A DNA stretch of 64,000 bases from Phormidium sp. OSCR (GCA_001314905.1 LJZT01000005.1:1-64000), one strand, 5' to 3'; positions 49,194-58,809 are shown, counted from the first letter of the stretch. The notes: generated by a model from the sequence alone, not told the origin. Made by a program: numbers and translations.

Positions 49194-50413
49194 GGGCGAT
49201 CGCCAAAGGTTTCAAGACAACGAATAAACATCTCCACTCCCATTGCCAAAGCCGTTTCATCAAAATCAAAGCGGGGGTGATGGTGAGGATAATCAAGTTG
49301 TTTGTTGGGATTCGCTGAACCGAGGAAGAAATAGCAACCGGGAACCGCCTCTAGGAAAAAGGACATATCCTCGCCGCCCATGGTTTGACAGTTGGGAACC
49401 ACCCCAGCGGAGGTTTCAACCACCCGTTCGGCGACACTGCGGACCAACTCTGCCATGTCAGGGTTGTTAATGGTAGCCGGATAGAGCTTCCAATAGTCGA
49501 GTTGATAACTCGCTCCGTAGGCTTGGGTAATCCCGGCTAGGGTTTCATCGATGCGGCGAGCAAAAAAGCCGTCATAGTCTGGTTTAAAGTAACGCACCGT
49601 TCCGCCCAACTCTGCTGTATCGGCAATAACATTCAGGGCGGAACCACTGTGAAACTCTCCGACGGTGACGACGGCGGCGTTGATGGGGTCTACATTACGG
49701 GAGACGATCGCCTGCAAGGCATTCACCACTTGCGCCCCGACGACAATGGCATCAACGGTTTGATGGGGAATGGCCCCATGACCCCCCTTACCGAGAATTT
49801 TAGCTCGGAACAGTTCGACGGCTCCCATGAGCGCCCCGGAACGAACCCCCACTGTGCCGAGGGGCAAGCTATTCCACAGATGCAGGCCAATGATGGCATC
49901 TACATCAGGATTCTTCAGCACCCCGGCCTCAATCATGGGTTTTGCGCCCCCTGGGCCTTCCTCTGCGGGCTGGAAAATCAGTTTAACGGTTCCGGGGAAG
50001 TTTCGATGCTGACTGAGGTAATAGGCGGTTCCTAGGGCGATGGTGGTATGGCCGTCATGACCGCAGGCGTGCATTTTACCGTCGTGACGGGATTTGTAGG
50101 GAACCTCGTTTTCTTCTTGAATTGGCAAAGCATCCATGTCGGCCCGAATGGCTAAAACGGGTCCGGGTTGGGTTCCTTCGATGACGGCCACAATGCCGGT
50201 TTTGGCAATCCCGCTTTGATAGTCAATGCCCCAATGACTGAGTTTTTCGGCCACAAACTCGCTGGTGAGGTGTTCTTGAAACCCCAGTTCAGGCCGTTGG
50301 TGTAGATGTCGCCGCCATTGCACCAGTTGCGGTTGGAGAGCGCGAATCTCGGGCCGCAGACGCTGGTGAAGCATGGCGGGGGAGGGGATGGAAAGGGAGG
50401 TTGAAGCTGTCAT
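49190..50413 (-). CDS. M20 family amidohydrolase (IAA-amino acid/N-acyl amino acid hydrolase-like)
   Basis: LHQRPELGFQEHLTS…LAIRADMDALPIQEENEVPYKSRHDGKMHACGHDGHTTIALG…FQPAEEGPGGAKPMIEAG. Confidence 0.93.
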   Translation of the reverse strand: MTASTSLSIPSPAMLHQRLRPEIRALQPQLVQWRRHLHQRPELGFQEHLTSEFVAEKLSHWGIDYQSGIAKTGIVAVIEGTQPGPVLAIRADMDALPIQEENEVPYKSRHDGKMHACGHDGHTTIALGTAYYLSQHRNFPGTVKLIFQPAEEGPGGAKPMIEAGVLKNPDVDAIIGLHLWNSLPLGTVGVRSGALMGAVELFRAKILGKGGHGAIPHQTVDAIVVGAQVVNALQAIVSRNVDPINAAVVTVGEFHSGSALNVIADTAELGGTVRYFKPDYDGFFARRIDETLAGITQAYGASYQLDYWKLYPATINNPDMAELVRSVAERVVETSAGVVPNCQTMGGEDMSFFLEAVPGCYFFLGSANPNKQLDYPHHHPRFDFDETALAMGVEMFIRCLETFGDRP

Positions 50414-50698
50414 AGATGGAGGTATTCAAGGGAAATGTGAGATGGGTTTGAGGAGAGAGATGCCCCGTTTTCCCAGTTTAGGTGATTTTTTTGAGGATGT
50501 TTTGAATCTGGGTTTTAGGGAGGGGTTTGTGATGGGGCGATCGCCCGAACGGGAGCGGTTTGCGTCAAAAGGATGGGGGTATTGGGTTCGATATTGCTCT
50601 ACAATTGGGCGATCGCCTGTGGCATTGTTGAGGCAAAATGCCAAGATAATGGCAGTCTTGATCCTGTTTATCTGCTCCCTCGCTCGTTTCTGCTACTC

Positions 50699-52690
50699 AT
50701 GCGATCGCCTAATCAACTCGAAGTTGCTGAATATCTCTGCTGGCTGAGTGCTGTCATCGGAACCCTGGTGGCGGCCGTGTCGAGTCGAATTGTCTTTGCT
50801 GGGGTTCCGCTGTCGCTGTCGTTATTACTGAATTTGATCAATCGCCGCCGTTTGGAGGTGATGCTCAATCATCGGGCGATGACGGCGGTGATGCAATTAC
50901 AAGATCAAGTGGGCCAGGAGTTTGATCTACTCTATGGCTCTATGGCTGAGTCGAGGAGGGGGTCGTCTGCGTCGTCTCGGGGGGGGTCGCCGCAACCGTT
51001 GGATTTGTCGGCCCGGCCAACTGACGCGAGGCTACAGGAGGTGAGTCAGCAGTACCATCAGCTTCAGGAGCATTATGATCGGCTACACGTGACGTTAGCT
51101 GAGACGATTGATTATCTTAATCATTCGCCGGTTCCTCAACGTCTTGATGGGTTGGAGACTCGTTTAACTCAGTTATCTCGGGAGTTGGACCAACTGCGAC
51201 AGCAGTGGCAGACGACGATTCCAATTGAGGTGCCGATTCAGGTGAGTCAGGAGTCGGAGACTTCTAAGTCAGAGACGTCACAGACAACGGTGGAGACCTC
51301 TCAAGCGCGTTCAGAGCGCTCTCGGGGGTCAGCGAGTCCGGTGAATTTGCCCTTCCCGACCCATCGAGACACCCCGGGCCGAGAGAGGGTGCCGAGTCCG
51401 ACACCGGCCCCGGTTCCCACCTTTTCGATTGAAGGCCGGACGGGAAAACGAGATCGAGTCGAGGCCCCTTCGTTGCCGTTGCAGCATGGCGTTTCCCCGC
51501 CGGGTCCGTCAGGGACGACGATTCCCAGTTCGGCGGCTGGTTCTTCGGTGAGGGATTCAGCGAGGGATGCGGTGCCCTCTCCGACAATTTCTCCTAAGAT
51601 TCATCGGCCTGAGAGAGACAAGACGGAGGAGACTGCGACTGATGTGGCTTCTGGCCGGGAGGTGGGCCTACCGCAGTTTCAGTCTGGGTCGGGGTCTGAG
51701 GGCTTGCCGCAACAGGTGTGGGATTGTCTGTTTACCCTTGATCAGTGTCAGGATTGGGTGAGTGATTTGTTGATTACGCCGGATGGGGAGTTGTTGATTG
51801 CGGCTAGTTTTGATAAGACGATTCAGGTTTGGCATCTGAAAACTGGGGAGTTGTTGGGAGCGTTGATGGACCATGAGAGTCCGGTGTGTAGTTTGGCGTT
51901 GAGTCCTGATGGGTCGTTGTTGGCGAGTGGGAGTTGGGATAAGACGGTGAAGTTGTGGGATCTTCAGGGGTTGCGTGAGTTTCGTCCGACGGCGAAGAAG
52001 CCTTGGGATGGGATGTTGTTTTTAGGGGAGACTTTGGTGGATGAGACGGAGACGGCGGGGTCGGTGCGATCGCTGTCGATGAGTGCTGATAGCCGCTTTG
52101 TGGCCAGTGGTTGGTTTGAGGGGGATGTGCAGATTTGGCAGGTGCGAGTGTCTCCGAAGCGTCGTCGTATTAGTGCGACGCTATGCGATCGCGCTGAGGT
52201 GGGCCAGGGCCGGGTTGAGGCGGTGTGTTTTACCCCCGATGGTAGGGGGATGGTGACGGCGGGGGCTGATGGTTCGATTGTGGTGTGGAGCTTTGAGAGG
52301 GAGACGGGCCGCTTTCATCGCGATCGCCAGTTGACTCAGCTTGCGGTTCCGGTGAATGCGATCGCTTTGGCGGCGGAGGGGACGTTGCTGGTGAGTGGGA
52401 GTCGCGATCGCACCCTTGCGGTTTGGGATCTAGCGACTGGGGAGTTGCTCGGGGTGCTAGAGGGTCATGCTGGCTCGGTGACGACGTTGGCGGTCTGTCC
52501 AGATGGGGATACGGTGGTCAGTGGCAGTTCTGATGGCACGGTGAAGCTCTGGAGTCTGTCCCAGCAGGGGGCGATCGCCTCGTTCTGTGATGGGAGTGAT
52601 GCGGTGATGGCGGTGGCGGTGAGTCCCGATGGCCAGGCGATCGTGAGTGGGACGGCTGATGGGACGGTCAAGGTCTGGCGGCGGGGGTGA
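50699..52690 (+). CDS. WD40 repeat protein with N-terminal membrane segment and coiled-coil/disordered linker
   Basis: Repeated …SPDGSLLASGSWDKTVKLWDLQ…, …SGSRDRTLAVWDLATGELLGVLEGHAGSVTTLAVCPDGDTVVSGSSDGTVKLWSL…; start likely ATG 50699. Confidence 0.87.
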   Translation: MRSPNQLEVAEYLCWLSAVIGTLVAAVSSRIVFAGVPLSLSLLLNLINRRRLEVMLNHRAMTAVMQLQDQVGQEFDLLYGSMAESRRGSSASSRGGSPQPLDLSARPTDARLQEVSQQYHQLQEHYDRLHVTLAETIDYLNHSPVPQRLDGLETRLTQLSRELDQLRQQWQTTIPIEVPIQVSQESETSKSETSQTTVETSQARSERSRGSASPVNLPFPTHRDTPGRERVPSPTPAPVPTFSIEGRTGKRDRVEAPSLPLQHGVSPPGPSGTTIPSSAAGSSVRDSARDAVPSPTISPKIHRPERDKTEETATDVASGREVGLPQFQSGSGSEGLPQQVWDCLFTLDQCQDWVSDLLITPDGELLIAASFDKTIQVWHLKTGELLGALMDHESPVCSLALSPDGSLLASGSWDKTVKLWDLQGLREFRPTAKKPWDGMLFLGETLVDETETAGSVRSLSMSADSRFVASGWFEGDVQIWQVRVSPKRRRISATLCDRAEVGQGRVEAVCFTPDGRGMVTAGADGSIVVWSFERETGRFHRDRQLTQLAVPVNAIALAAEGTLLVSGSRDRTLAVWDLATGELLGVLEGHAGSVTTLAVCPDGDTVVSGSSDGTVKLWSLSQQGAIASFCDGSDAVMAVAVSPDGQAIVSGTADGTVKVWRRG

Positions 52691-52798
52691 GATGGTTGCA
52701 TATCATAGTTTGTCTCTGTTTTGTGGTTTTGGTCACAAAAGTTTAAAAATAAAGCGCTAGAATTGCCATAGACCTCATCACTCAGGATAGTTCTAACG

Positions 52799-53245
52799 AT
52801 GGCTCTTGTACGACAGGTTGAAATCCGCACTTTGGACTCGTTTCAGGGGGGAATGGCGCAGTTCTACACGCCCCAGTCTAGCCATGAGACGATGTTGGTG
52901 CAGGTGGCACCTCAGACGATTGACGATTTGTTTGTCCACCATGGTCAAAGCGACCAATTGCTGGTGGTTCGGGGCAGTTTAGTGTTGGTAATTTTGCAAA
53001 ATCGCCGTTATCGCTATATTGCGCTGAGTCAGCAACAGCCTCAGGTGGTACAAATTCCGCCGGGGGTTCCCCATGGGGCGATTAATTTGAGCGATGACCC
53101 CTGTGTGTTGGTGAATGCGGTGTTGCGTCATGGGGACCCTCATCCTCGGGATTATCGGCCGTTAAAGCTACCCTTTCCCTTTGATTTAGGGGCGGCGAAG
53201 CAGGCGTTAGATCAGTTGGCAACTCCTGTTATTGCCTCGGTGTAG
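52799..53245 (+). CDS. Cupin-like domain protein
   Basis: DDLFVHHGQSDQLLVVRGSLVLVILQNRRYRYIALSQQQPQVVQIPPGVPHGAINLSDDPCVLVN. Confidence 0.75.
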   Translation: MALVRQVEIRTLDSFQGGMAQFYTPQSSHETMLVQVAPQTIDDLFVHHGQSDQLLVVRGSLVLVILQNRRYRYIALSQQQPQVVQIPPGVPHGAINLSDDPCVLVNAVLRHGDPHPRDYRPLKLPFPFDLGAAKQALDQLATPVIASV

Positions 53246-53322
53246 GGATGGGCGGCTCCCATGAGGTTTCGCTGGGATGGTAGAATCGGCAAGGCTCCCG
53301 TAGAAGGAGCTGACCGCGCTGC

Positions 53323-54423
53323 ATGGAGAGATTGACTGTGGTTCATACCCCCCTGACGAAAACTGATTCCATTCCCACTTTAAGCCCCAATTCTGCGAGC
53401 GATCGCACGGCGTTGGAGGTTTGGTTAAATCAACTAGCTGATAGCATCATCGCCGGAGAACCCCTCGATCGCGAGACGGCGCAGCAGTTAACGGAGATTG
53501 AGGGAACCGAGAATATTCTCTTGCTTTGTGCTGCTGCCGATCGCGTGCGTCAAGAATGCTGCGGTAATGTGGTGGATTTGTGCAGTATTGTCAATGTTAA
53601 ATCGGGCAGTTGTTCGGAGAATTGCGGCTTTTGTTCCCAATCAGCCCATCATCCGGGTAAAGAGTCTCCGGTGTATGGTCTGAAGTCTCCTGAGGAGATT
53701 TTAGCTCAGGCTAAGTCGGCGGAATTGGCAGGGGCGAAACGGTTTTGTTTGGTGTCTCAGGGTCGGGGGCCGAAGTATAGTAGTCCCAAATCCCAAGAGT
53801 TTGAGCAGGTTTTAGAAACCGTGCGCCGCATTATTGCCGAAACTCAGATTAAACCCTGTTGCGCCCTCGGGGAAGTGACGCCGGAACAGGCCCAGCAATT
53901 GGCTGAGGCTGGGGTGACACGCTACAACCATAATTTAGAAGCCTCAGAAAACTTTTTCCCCGAGATTGTCAGTACCCACAGTTGGCGCGATCGCGTGCAG
54001 ACGGTAAAAAACCTCAAAGCGGCTGGTATTCAAGCCTGTACGGGGGGTATTTTGGGCATGGGTGAGTCCTGGGGCGATCGCCTGGATTTAGCCTTCGCCC
54101 TGCGCGAGTTGGAGGTGGAGTCGATTCCGCTGAATTTACTCAATCCTCGGGAGGGAACGCCATTGGGCGATCGCGATCGTCTCGATCCCTATGAGGCCCT
54201 CAAGGCGATCGCCCTGTTTCGTCTGATTCTGCCGACGCGCATTCTCCGCTATGCCGGAGGACGAGAAGCAGTCATGGGTCAGTTACAGGCATTAGGTCTC
54301 AAATCGGGGTTAAATGCCATGTTAATCGGGCATTATCTAACAACGATGGGGCAACCCCCAGAAAAGGACAAAGAAATGCTCGAATCCCTCGGTTTAGAAG
54401 GAGGAGAAGCCCCAGTCAATTAG
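53323..54423 (+). CDS. bioB: Biotin synthase
   Basis: NVKSGSCSENCGFCSQSAHHPG (CxxxCxxC radical SAM), RYNHNLEASENFFPEIVSTHSWRDRVQTV, GGILGMGE. Confidence 0.92.
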   Translation: MERLTVVHTPLTKTDSIPTLSPNSASDRTALEVWLNQLADSIIAGEPLDRETAQQLTEIEGTENILLLCAAADRVRQECCGNVVDLCSIVNVKSGSCSENCGFCSQSAHHPGKESPVYGLKSPEEILAQAKSAELAGAKRFCLVSQGRGPKYSSPKSQEFEQVLETVRRIIAETQIKPCCALGEVTPEQAQQLAEAGVTRYNHNLEASENFFPEIVSTHSWRDRVQTVKNLKAAGIQACTGGILGMGESWGDRLDLAFALRELEVESIPLNLLNPREGTPLGDRDRLDPYEALKAIALFRLILPTRILRYAGGREAVMGQLQALGLKSGLNAMLIGHYLTTMGQPPEKDKEMLESLGLEGGEAPVN

Positions 54424-54461
54424 CCCCTTGGCGGAAGAGGGCGACCATAAAGGTACGCCCC

Positions 54462-54668
54462 TACGTTCCCCTCTTGGGAGGGGTGCCCAGAGGGCGGGGT
54501 GGGTCCTTCCCCTGTTCCGGTGTTCCCTTCCCCTTCCCTCTTGCCTCTTGCCATCCCCTCTTGGGAGGGGTTAGGGGTGGGTTATGCCTCTTGCCTTCTC
54601 CCCCCTGTTCCCTGTTCCCTGTTCCCTGTTCCCTTCTCTTGCCTCTTGCCTCTTGCCTTCTTCTCCCC
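54462..54668. repeat. STRR tract with two embedded palindromic CCCCTCTTGGGAGGGG elements
   Basis: TTGCCTC and TTCCCTG/TGTTCCC heptamers with …CCCCTCTTGGGAGGGGTGCCCAGAGGGCGGGGTGGG… and …CCCCTCTTGGGAGGGGTTAGGGGTGGGTTATG…. Confidence 0.88.
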
Positions 54669-54671
54669 CAT

Positions 54672-54690
54672 GAGATTGACTCTCATTGTC
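54672..54690 (+). promoter_or_regulatory. Candidate Fur box upstream of porin gene
   Basis: GAGATTGACTCTCATTGTC matches GATAATGATAATCATTATC at 13 of 19 positions by eye. Confidence 0.55.
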
Positions 54691-54742
54691 AATTAGCTTA
54701 GAATTAAACGATATTTAACCGTGTGGGAGTGTCGAAACGTCT

Positions 54743-56329
54743 ATGTCTAAATTATGGTGGACTGCTTTAAGTGGAGGACTGAGTGCCTTGGGGCTGCTAA
54801 CCTTCGCTGACCTAGCCCAAGGTCAAGACCTATCGAGTAAACAGCTTGACGGCGGCGATCGCCCCATGTTACTGAGTCAAGTGACCTCCGTGTCGCAACT
54901 GTCCGATGTGCAACCGACGGATTGGGCCTTTCAAGCCTTACAGTCCCTAGTCGAACGCTATGGCTGTATCGCCGGGTATCCAGACGGAACCTTTCGCGGC
55001 AACAACTTCATGACTCGCTACGAGTTTGCCGCTGGCTTAAATGCCTGTTTAGATCAGATTGTGGCTATTGTCGATGGTGGGGATAGTCTCGATCCGAGTG
55101 ACTTAGCGACTATCCGTCGTTTACAAGAAGAATTTGCCGCCGAGTTAGTCACCCTACGGGGTCGTGTGGATGGCTTAGAGTCCCGGACTGCGGAACTCGA
55201 AGCCAATCAATTCTCCACAACGACTAAGTTGGAAGGCGAAGCCATCTTTGCCCTCTATGGAATTGCGGCTGGGGATGATTTCGCGGGCAATGACATTGAC
55301 CAGATTCCCTCTTTTGGCTATCGTAGCCGTCTGGAGTTCCACACGAGCTTTACGGGAGAAGATTTACTGCTGACTCGTCTGCAAAGTAGCAACATTCCCG
55401 CCTTCTCAGATGTATCCACGGGATATCCCGAAGGGGATTTGTTCTTTGCTGATGATAGCGGCGGTGCCGTTGATGTGGATGCCTTGGTGTATCAGTTTCC
55501 TTTAGCAGGGGCCAATGTGGCCCTAATTGCCAATGCGGGGGCCGCTGATGATATCGCCTCGACGGTGAATCCCTTTTTGGATGGCGATGGCGGTAGCGGG
55601 GCGGTCTCTCGTTTTGGCACTCGCGCCTCGATGTATTATCTCATGGATGGGTCTGGAATTGGGGTCGAGTATCCTATTAGTGATGCCCTCTCGTTGAGTG
55701 CGGGGTATTTGGCTGGGGATAGTAGCAATCCCAATCGCGCGGCGGGCCTGTTTAATGGGTCTTATGGTGCCATGGCCCAGTTAACCTTTACTCCGAGCGA
55801 TCGCGCCGAGTTTGCCCTAACCTATATCAATGCCTATAACCAGGAGATGAACACCGGTAGTGTTCTGACGAATCTGCGACGGGCGACCGATGATGCGATT
55901 CCGACGTTGAGTAATGCCTATGGCTTGCAGGGGTCGTTCCAGGTGTCGGATAATTTTGCCCTCGGGGGTTGGGTGAATTATGTGAATACGCAAACTCTCT
56001 CGACCTTGGGAGGACAGATTGATCGCGGCAGTTTCGATAATTGGAACTGGGCGGTGACGCTGGCGTTTCCTGATTTGCTTCTGCCGGGAAATTTGGCGGG
56101 AATTGTGGTTGGACAGGAACCGAAAGTCACGGGAGTCAGTTCTAGTTTACGCAATTCAGGACTCGGTGATGACCCGGATACATCGCTGCATGTTGAAGGG
56201 TTCTATTCCTTGCAACTGAATGAAAATATAACGGTCACGCCGGCGTTGATTTGGCTGACGGCACCGAATCATAATGCGGATAATGATGATGCCCTCATTG
56301 GTGTTATTCGTACAACGTTCAGTTTTTAA
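54743..56329 (+). CDS. SLH-domain OprB-type porin (cyanobacterial 'iron uptake porin' family)
   Basis: Signal peptide, SLH DVQPTDWAFQALQSLVERYGCIAGYPDGTFRGNNFMTRYEFAAGLNACLDQI, coiled coil, beta-rich C-terminus ending in F. Confidence 0.9.
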   Translation: MSKLWWTALSGGLSALGLLTFADLAQGQDLSSKQLDGGDRPMLLSQVTSVSQLSDVQPTDWAFQALQSLVERYGCIAGYPDGTFRGNNFMTRYEFAAGLNACLDQIVAIVDGGDSLDPSDLATIRRLQEEFAAELVTLRGRVDGLESRTAELEANQFSTTTKLEGEAIFALYGIAAGDDFAGNDIDQIPSFGYRSRLEFHTSFTGEDLLLTRLQSSNIPAFSDVSTGYPEGDLFFADDSGGAVDVDALVYQFPLAGANVALIANAGAADDIASTVNPFLDGDGGSGAVSRFGTRASMYYLMDGSGIGVEYPISDALSLSAGYLAGDSSNPNRAAGLFNGSYGAMAQLTFTPSDRAEFALTYINAYNQEMNTGSVLTNLRRATDDAIPTLSNAYGLQGSFQVSDNFALGGWVNYVNTQTLSTLGGQIDRGSFDNWNWAVTLAFPDLLLPGNLAGIVVGQEPKVTGVSSSLRNSGLGDDPDTSLHVEGFYSLQLNENITVTPALIWLTAPNHNADNDDALIGVIRTTFSF

Positions 56330-57294
56330 GGGTTAGCTAAACGGTTCAATAGGGCAGATAAGTTGGGGGCTGAATCTGTCCTATTGGACCGGAGTTTTGA
56401 GGATTGGTGCAAGCGATTGTATTCAGTCCAAAAGGCTTGTTTAATCGAGTTAAGGTCGGCGGTTTCTGCTAGGGAAATTCGGACTAATAAGCTACCGTCT
56501 TTTTGTTGTTCTAAGGCTTGGGGCTTGACGGCGTGATGGTCTTGGCTAAGACTCTCTAAGCTGGTTAATAAGGATTTAAAACAAATTGCTTCTGAGAAGA
56601 TTAGGTCTAAGGTAATCGACTTGGGATTGAGGCAATTTATGAGTTCTCCGGGGGCAAGAAATTCGTGTTCTGAGGCGGGATACCGCTGGAGAAATTTGTT
56701 GTCCCAGATGTTATAACTGCGATAAAAGTATTTACAAATAACGCTATCGAGTTGGGTGAGGCTGTCGGTGTGCCAGTCTTGAAGACAGGTTCCGGTGAGG
56801 TCGGCGTTGTCGAAGTTGGTTCCATAGACACGGGTGGATTTGAGGAAGGCGTAACTGAAGTCACTGTCTTGACAGTTGGCTTGGCTGAGGTTGGCTTCGG
56901 TGAAACTGGTGTGGGCGAGGTTGGCTTGGCTGAGGTTGGCTTTGGTGAGGTCGCTGCGTCCAAGGCGGGCCTGTTGCAGTTGGCTATGGCTGAGGTTGGC
57001 CCGATAGAGGTTGGCCCGACAGAGGTAGGCTTGTTGTAGGTTGACTGATTGCAGGTTGGCCCGGAAGAGGTCGGCTTCGTAGAGGTCGGCTTGGAAGAGG
57101 TTGGCCCCTTGCAGATGGGCGAGGCTGAGGGAGGTTTTACCGAGGACAACTCGGCTGAGGTTGGCCCCTTGTAGGGGATAATTGCGCAGGTCTGCGTCGT
57201 AGAGGTCGGGAATTAGATGAGGGTTTATTTCTCGCCATTGGTTCCAGGTCTCGACTCCTTGTCTCAGGATGGAGAGGTGTTCTAAGTTCGCCAT
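56326..57294 (-). CDS. Pentapeptide-repeat protein with C-terminal extra domain
   Basis: LQGANLFQADLYEADLFRANLQSVNLQQAYLCRANLYRANLSHSQLQQARLGRSDLTKANLSQANL. Confidence 0.92.
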   Translation of the reverse strand: MANLEHLSILRQGVETWNQWREINPHLIPDLYDADLRNYPLQGANLSRVVLGKTSLSLAHLQGANLFQADLYEADLFRANLQSVNLQQAYLCRANLYRANLSHSQLQQARLGRSDLTKANLSQANLAHTSFTEANLSQANCQDSDFSYAFLKSTRVYGTNFDNADLTGTCLQDWHTDSLTQLDSVICKYFYRSYNIWDNKFLQRYPASEHEFLAPGELINCLNPKSITLDLIFSEAICFKSLLTSLESLSQDHHAVKPQALEQQKDGSLLVRISLAETADLNSIKQAFWTEYNRLHQSSKLRSNRTDSAPNLSALLNRLANP

Positions 57295-57427
57295 GAATCG
57301 CCCACTCTACATATCTCTCTAGTAGTATCACAAAAAAAGTGGTGGCTTGTGGGGGGAAATGAAGGTTTGGGGGTCAAGATGGGGTGTCAGGGGGACTATT
57401 GTTAGGAAATGCTAATTTTTGAGGTTT

Positions 57428-58333
57428 ATGTTAAATCAGGGTTGGACGTATACTGACCGCCTGGGTTCGGTTCGATCGGGGCTGACGGTTTTAGACTATT
57501 ATGCCCAACGCTATCGCCATTCGACGCGGGGGATGTGGCGCGATCGCATTCTCCGAGGTCAGATCTATCTCAATGATACGCCCACAACGCCGGATACACC
57601 GCTACAACCGGGTCAATGTCTTACCTATCATCGCCCTCCTTGGGAGGAAGCGGAGGTTCCGTTGGGGGTGGATTATCTCTATGAGGATGAGGATGTGCTG
57701 TTGGTGGGGAAGCCGGCGGGCTTACCGGTTCTCCCTGGGGCGGGGTTTTTGCAGAATACGCTGTTGTTTCAGTTACGGCGAGAGTATCCACAGGTTTCCC
57801 CGATTCATCGTTTGGGACGGGGAACGTCGGGGATTATGCTGTGGGCGAGGTCGTCTCGGGGGCGTGTGCGGTTGAGTCAGCAACTGCGGAATCGCCAGAT
57901 GGTTAAGGTTTATCGGGCTTGGGTGGGGGATTGGTCGCATGAGGATGATCTCAGGATTGAGCAACGGATTGGGAAACTCCCTCATCCGACGTTGGGAACG
58001 GTTTATGGGGCGACTGATGCGGGACGGCGATCGCAAAGTCGGGTGACTGTGGTTTCGCGACGGGAGGATGGGGTTCTCTTGCAGGTGAGAATCGCTACGG
58101 GACGACCCCATCAAATTCGCATTCATTTGGCGGCGGTGGGTCATCCTCTAGTGGGAGACCCACTCTATTCTCCGGGGGGTGGGTTGAATTTGACTGTTAA
58201 TCCTGAGACTCAAACCTATCCGGTTCCGGGGGATTGTGGCTATTTTCTGCATAGTTTTCGGCTGGGGTTTCATCATCCCAGTTCGGGTGATTGGCAATGT
58301 TGGGATTGTTCGCCGCCTGAGCGATTGAGGTGA
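57428..58333 (+). CDS. RluA family pseudouridine synthase
   Basis: VLLVGKPAGLPVLP…SPIHRLGRGTSGIMLWARS…VRIATGRPHQIRIHLAAVGHPLVGDPLY. Confidence 0.92.
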   Translation: MLNQGWTYTDRLGSVRSGLTVLDYYAQRYRHSTRGMWRDRILRGQIYLNDTPTTPDTPLQPGQCLTYHRPPWEEAEVPLGVDYLYEDEDVLLVGKPAGLPVLPGAGFLQNTLLFQLRREYPQVSPIHRLGRGTSGIMLWARSSRGRVRLSQQLRNRQMVKVYRAWVGDWSHEDDLRIEQRIGKLPHPTLGTVYGATDAGRRSQSRVTVVSRREDGVLLQVRIATGRPHQIRIHLAAVGHPLVGDPLYSPGGGLNLTVNPETQTYPVPGDCGYFLHSFRLGFHHPSSGDWQCWDCSPPERLR

Positions 58334-58503
58334 GGTTTTTTGGGGGAAATTTTATTGAAAAATCCCTTGACATTTGGCGGCTCTTGACGTACCATTAAAT
58401 AATGGGAAAATGTGCCGCCATATATATAGGGTTGGTGAGTGAAAAGGAAGAAACGGGCAACCACAAGGGATTGCCCTACGTCGTTTTGAGTTGAGCGAAG
58501 GTA

Positions 58504-58809
58504 TTAGAAGGGAACTTTGCCGGTTAGCATATCTCGATACATGAGAATCCCGCCTTTGAAGCTATAGAACGGGTGGCCAAAGGTGGCGGGGACGTTTTTA
58601 CCGAAGATTCCATGACTTAGCCAGGCGCAAGGATAGCCGAAGCCGGGGGCGATCGCCAAGGTCCACCAGGTTTGCGTAATAATAGAGTAGAGAATGGCCC
58701 CGATGGCGACGACAAGCCCTAAAACATGGAGTCGGCGACAAATGGGGTTTTCATGGGCTTCGAGGTAGTAGGGGTAAAAGGCTTCAAAGGAGTTGAATTT
58801 TTGGGTCAT
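58504..58809 (-). CDS. DUF962/Mpo1-like membrane protein
   Basis: FEAFYPYYLEAHENPICRRLHVLGLVVAI…GYPCAWLSHGIFGKNVPATFGHPFYSFKGGILMYRDML. Confidence 0.87.
   Translation of the reverse strand: MTQKFNSFEAFYPYYLEAHENPICRRLHVLGLVVAIGAILYSIITQTWWTLAIAPGFGYPCAWLSHGIFGKNVPATFGHPFYSFKGGILMYRDMLTGKVPF

Noticed and set aside
29124-54423. Biotin gene cluster (bioF, bioB) as an operon
   Set aside because: The two genes are about 23 kb apart with unrelated genes between; only co-presence can be claimed.
54474-54701. ORFs encoding PLASCHPLLGGVRGGLCLLP
   Set aside because: Translation of the STRR and its embedded palindromic block; the same peptide arises at 4272-4559.
56637-57149. Overlapping ORFs (170 aa minus and 95 aa plus) with PTS/GEVG repeats in the pentapeptide-repeat gene
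   Set aside because: Out-of-frame and antisense readings of the 15-nt pentapeptide coding repeats.
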